Assembly: GCA_016712415.1 (NCBI GenBank)
Contig: JADJRC010000012.1
Span: 154,440 to 218,439 of the forward strand
Direction: 5' to 3'
Length of the DNA stretch: 64,000 nucleotides
Origin: Lewinellaceae bacterium
GTDB taxonomy: Bacteria; Bacteroidota; Bacteroidia; Chitinophagales; Saprospiraceae
Positions 57,383-64,000 of this stretch are shown in pieces. Under the pieces are notes generated by a model that worked only from the letters and a program-made list of their open reading frames with translations, was not told where the DNA came from and did no database searches. The translations under genes were made by a program, and so were the position numbers. How positions within the stretch are numbered: the first letter of the stretch is position 1; each line of letters opens with the position of its first letter.

Positions 57383-58645
57383 ATGAAACGCCTGATCTTC
57401 CCTTTATGTATACTCGTTCTGTGCGGCGCCTGTAGTACGCTGCAACATACTCCTGGCAAGGATGTTGATCCGTTGAGGGCTATCCTTCACGCACATTCCC
57501 CGGAGTTTGACAGCATTTTGTCTCACCCGGAGCGGTATGAGGTGCAGATCATATATACCCAAATAGACCGGGATGCGGCACAGCGGCCCCATTTTACCTC
57601 TTTTTACCATAATACCGACTCTGCGCGTTACTTCTACCCGGCCAGTATGGTAAAAATGCCGCTGGCTTTGCTGGCCCTGGAGCAGATCAACCACCTGCGC
57701 GCGAGCGGTAAAAGCCTGGATATGGAAACGCCATACGCCCTGGATTCTGTTCGGGCATATCAGCAACACTATAAGTCCGATGCTTCTGCTCCCGGCGGCA
57801 AGCCATCTCTTGCGCAGGATATCCGACAGGTATTTACAGTGAGCGATAACCTGGCCTACAACCACCTGTTCGAGTTTCTCGGTCGGGCGTATATCAATGA
57901 AGCGCTGCGGGATAAGGGTTACGACCACACCGGCATCGTCCATCGTTTCAACTATCCGGGGCGCGACAACCGCTATGCCAGTCCCATGACATTCTTTTCG
58001 CCGGTAGACGGGCGTATATTGTACAGCATACCGGAGCGCTTCGATTCCATTATCTGGCAAAATCCTCAATACGGCGCCACCAAAGGCATCGGCTACTATA
58101 ATGCAAAGGACAGTCTCGTTCATACTCCGTTCGACCTGTCCGGCAAGAACTGGTTTGCGCTGACCGATATGGAAAAGATGCTGCGCGTCATTTTGTTTCC
58201 GGAGGCCATGCCGCCTCAACTTCGTTTCGACCTGAAGCCCGACGATTACCGTTTTTTGTGGCGCTATATGGGCATCTTTCCCCGCGAGTGCGATTATCCC
58301 CGTTACGATTCGACGTACTATGACGGATATGCCAAGTTTCTCCTTTTTGGCGATTCCAGGGCGCGATGTGAAGGCTCTGTGCGTTCGTTCAACAAAATAG
58401 GCGAGGCCTATGGCACCCTGACGGATGTGGCCTATATCGTTGATTTTAAAAACAAGGTGGAATTTGTGCTGGCCGCTACGATCCTGTGCAACAGTGACGG
58501 CATTTTTAACGACGACAAGTATGATTATGATAGGGTAGGGATCCCGTTTTTGGCCCGGCTTGGGCGGGCAGTATACGCGTACGAGTTGGAACGAAAACGG
58601 GCGCTGAAACCGGACCTTGGCCGTTTTTATGAGGCATTGAAATAG
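57383..58645 (+). CDS. Class A beta-lactamase-like serine hydrolase lipoprotein
   Basis: The protein has 420 residues. A lipoprotein signal has its acceptor Cys at about residue 17 (LCGACS). The active-site triad motifs of the penicillin-recognising fold are all present: S88-M-V-K91, S154-D-N156 (VSDNLAYN) and K-I-G in RSFNKIGEAYG. Such lipoproteins may act on peptidoglycan or a beta-lactam; the chain is longer than a resistance beta-lactamase, so a housekeeping hydrolase is likely. It follows the oxoamine synthase by ~26 bases and may be cotranscribed. Confidence 0.85.
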   Translation: MKRLIFPLCILVLCGACSTLQHTPGKDVDPLRAILHAHSPEFDSILSHPERYEVQIIYTQIDRDAAQRPHFTSFYHNTDSARYFYPASMVKMPLALLALEQINHLRASGKSLDMETPYALDSVRAYQQHYKSDASAPGGKPSLAQDIRQVFTVSDNLAYNHLFEFLGRAYINEALRDKGYDHTGIVHRFNYPGRDNRYASPMTFFSPVDGRILYSIPERFDSIIWQNPQYGATKGIGYYNAKDSLVHTPFDLSGKNWFALTDMEKMLRVILFPEAMPPQLRFDLKPDDYRFLWRYMGIFPRECDYPRYDSTYYDGYAKFLLFGDSRARCEGSVRSFNKIGEAYGTLTDVAYIVDFKNKVEFVLAATILCNSDGIFNDDKYDYDRVGIPFLARLGRAVYAYELERKRALKPDLGRFYEALK

Positions 58646-58680
58646 CCGGATACCTTGCAGTTCAAAGTCGGTATGGGTCC

Positions 58681-58721
58681 AAAAACCAAAACGCCCCTGC
58701 TGCACAAGGCAACAGAGGCGT
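58681..58721 (-). terminator. Terminator of the rRNA operon
   Basis: Read on the minus strand, ACGCCTCTG (58713-58721) pairs with CAGGGGCGT (58691-58699, one G-U pair), followed by TTTGGTTTTT (58681-58690). It lies directly after 5S. Confidence 0.85.
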
Positions 58722-58736
58722 GAATGGATATATTGA

Positions 58737-58849
58737 GTTGGCACCGACTTACTCTCCCGGGGCATCAACCCCAGTACCATCAGCGCTGACGGTCTTAACT
58801 ACTCTGTTCGGAATGGTAAGAGGTGAACCCCGTCGCTAAAGGCACCAAC
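58737..58849 (-). rRNA. 5S ribosomal RNA
   Basis: On the minus strand this ~113-base region begins GTTGGTGCCTTTAGC, contains CCATTCCGAACAGAGTAGTTAAG-type 5S core sequence, and ends GTCGGTGCCAAC, so the 5' and 3' ends pair. Position after 23S and size fit 5S. Confidence 0.92.
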
Positions 58850-59029
58850 ATGTCTTAAAAGAAACCGGGGATTTGCAGCATCGAAGAAAGCGATTTGGCA
58901 TAATCCGGATTTCGATTGTGTTTTTTAACAAAGACAAGGGGGAAGAAACAAGTAAAAAGGAATCAGAGTGACCTCATGCGAATAAGCAGACGAGCGTGCC
59001 ACAGATGTGTGAAGAAAGAAAAAAGGAAT

Positions 59030-61860
<2,831 letters not shown>

Positions 61861-62104
61861 CTCTTTGCCCGTTATCTTCCGATAACAGGTTTGTATCTCG
61901 CTTCAAGCATCTCTCTTGTATGGCTGCTCTTGCTCTTTCGATTCGGTGTACTCTTTCTCCTCTTCTACTTTGTTATTCTTCCCAGTCTTGTCAATGAACT
62001 CTTTATATCAATGATGAACCATGTTTGAATGTCTGCTTTGAATGTTTCATCCCCAACTCCGCTCACAATCCCATGGTTTTATAATCTCTTTTTAAAAATT
62101 TGAG

Positions 62105-62178
62105 TGGAGGATATCAGTTCAGACAATTGACCCCTGCTAGCAAAGCGTGCTCTATTGCGCAGGTAACTCGTCTACTTT
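62105..62178 (-). tRNA. tRNA-Ala(TGC)-like, degraded
   Basis: The minus strand shows a recognisable but damaged tRNA-Ala: the plus-strand segments TGGAGGATATCAG, CCCCTGCTAGCAAAG and TGCTCTA match the acceptor/T arm, anticodon arm (TGC) and D arm of bacterial tRNA-Ala. However, several small insertions and deletions break the stems. It is either a decaying gene or noisy sequence. Confidence 0.45.
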
Positions 62179-62285
62179 TTTTCCTCAGTAGGCAGTTGGC
62201 GGAGCGGTTGGCAGTTTCTTTCTTTCAAAACATTCTCCATTCACTGCTACTGACAGAACGGGCTCCTACTGCTTTCTTTTGCCAT

Positions 62286-62359
62286 AGGGCTAACCAGAAG
62301 TCGAACTGGTGACCTCTACATTATCGGTGTAGCGCTCTAACCAACTGGAACATAGCCGT
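62286..62359 (-). tRNA. tRNA-Ile(GAT) with unusual positions
   Basis: The minus strand gives the anticodon arm CTACA-CCGATAA-TGTAG with anticodon GAT, the D loop AGTTGGTTAGAGC and a T arm. The base before the anticodon is C instead of the universal T33, the T loop is one base long (TTCGACTT), and the second acceptor pair is C-C. The position in the spacer is the standard one for tRNA-Ile. Confidence 0.7.
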
Positions 62360-62462
62360 AACATTGACGGGAAAGCGGAAAACTATTGTAGTAGTGTTAC
62401 CGAAGAAAAAGTATCAAAACGGGTTTCCAGTCTTGACTTCTTCATCGTAGCATCACTCTTAA

Positions 62463-63953
<1,491 letters not shown>

Positions 63954-64000
63954 CTATATTCTTTATATGGTGTCCGAAAACACTACGTCGTTCTTCGATG

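Larger units (their letters stand above)
61861..62462 (-). other. 16S-23S internal transcribed spacer
   Basis: About 600 bases between 16S and 23S. It holds two tRNA-like sequences (near 62105-62178 and 62286-62359) and otherwise AT-rich spacer without recognised features. Confidence 0.8.

Overview
The window comes from a gliding-type member of the phylum Bacteroidota, most likely of the class Saprospiria. The evidence is a complete type IX secretion (T9SS) core, porP-gldK-gldL-gldM-gldN, together with giant HYR-repeat surface proteins ending in T9SS sorting domains, PorP/SprF-family barrels and OmpA-peptidoglycan anchors. Bacteroidota-type -7 boxes (TAnnTTTG) also replace sigma70 promoters. 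Species-level placement cannot be made from the sequence alone.

Layout. 1-13.5 kb is a surface-protein locus: two very large secreted proteins (type A and type B sorting signals), a PorP/SprF-like protein and a PD40-OmpA-SPOR protein. 13.7-16.3 kb holds housekeeping genes (ferredoxin, aldo/keto reductase, GNAT, glycosyltransferase). 16.5-20.2 kb is a four-gene membrane operon: a coiled-coil protein, a tiny membrane protein, a PspA-like membrane coiled coil and a substrate-binding/OmpA fusion. 20.3-22.4 kb is a split DUF255 gene. 22.5-28.6 kb is the T9SS core. 28.6-43.3 kb is mixed: a DUF2027-Smr protein, two tandem acetyltransferase-like membrane proteins coupled to an LD-carboxypeptidase, an orphan paaBC pair, outer-membrane proteins, a lytic transglycosylase, 2-oxoglutarate dehydrogenase E2, an SdiA-regulated-like propeller and a HAD phosphatase. 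43.4-53.5 kb holds an M16 peptidase, an acyltransferase and an alpha-2-macroglobulin. 54.0-58.6 kb holds a cysteine-synthase-like enzyme, a JmjC cupin, an alpha-oxoamine synthase and a beta-lactamase-like lipoprotein. 58.7-64 kb is an rRNA operon on the minus strand (16S, tRNA-Ile, tRNA-Ala, 23S, 5S).

How the parts relate. The T9SS core would export the two giant proteins, and the SprF-like and OmpA-like genes beside them would attach or assemble them on the cell surface. The cysteine-synthase-like / alpha-oxoamine-synthase pair is a plausible start of capnine-type sulfonolipid synthesis, which has been linked to gliding in Flavobacterium. The four-gene operon at 16.5-20.2 kb looks like an envelope-stress or membrane-remodelling module and is the best candidate for an undescribed system.

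Sequence quality matters here. Five genes, including gldM, are each broken by what looks like one single-base indel, four of them in homopolymers. The 16S gene and both spacer tRNAs depart from otherwise invariant positions while 23S and 5S look normal. Either the consensus is noisy in places or this rRNA copy is decaying; reads would decide.
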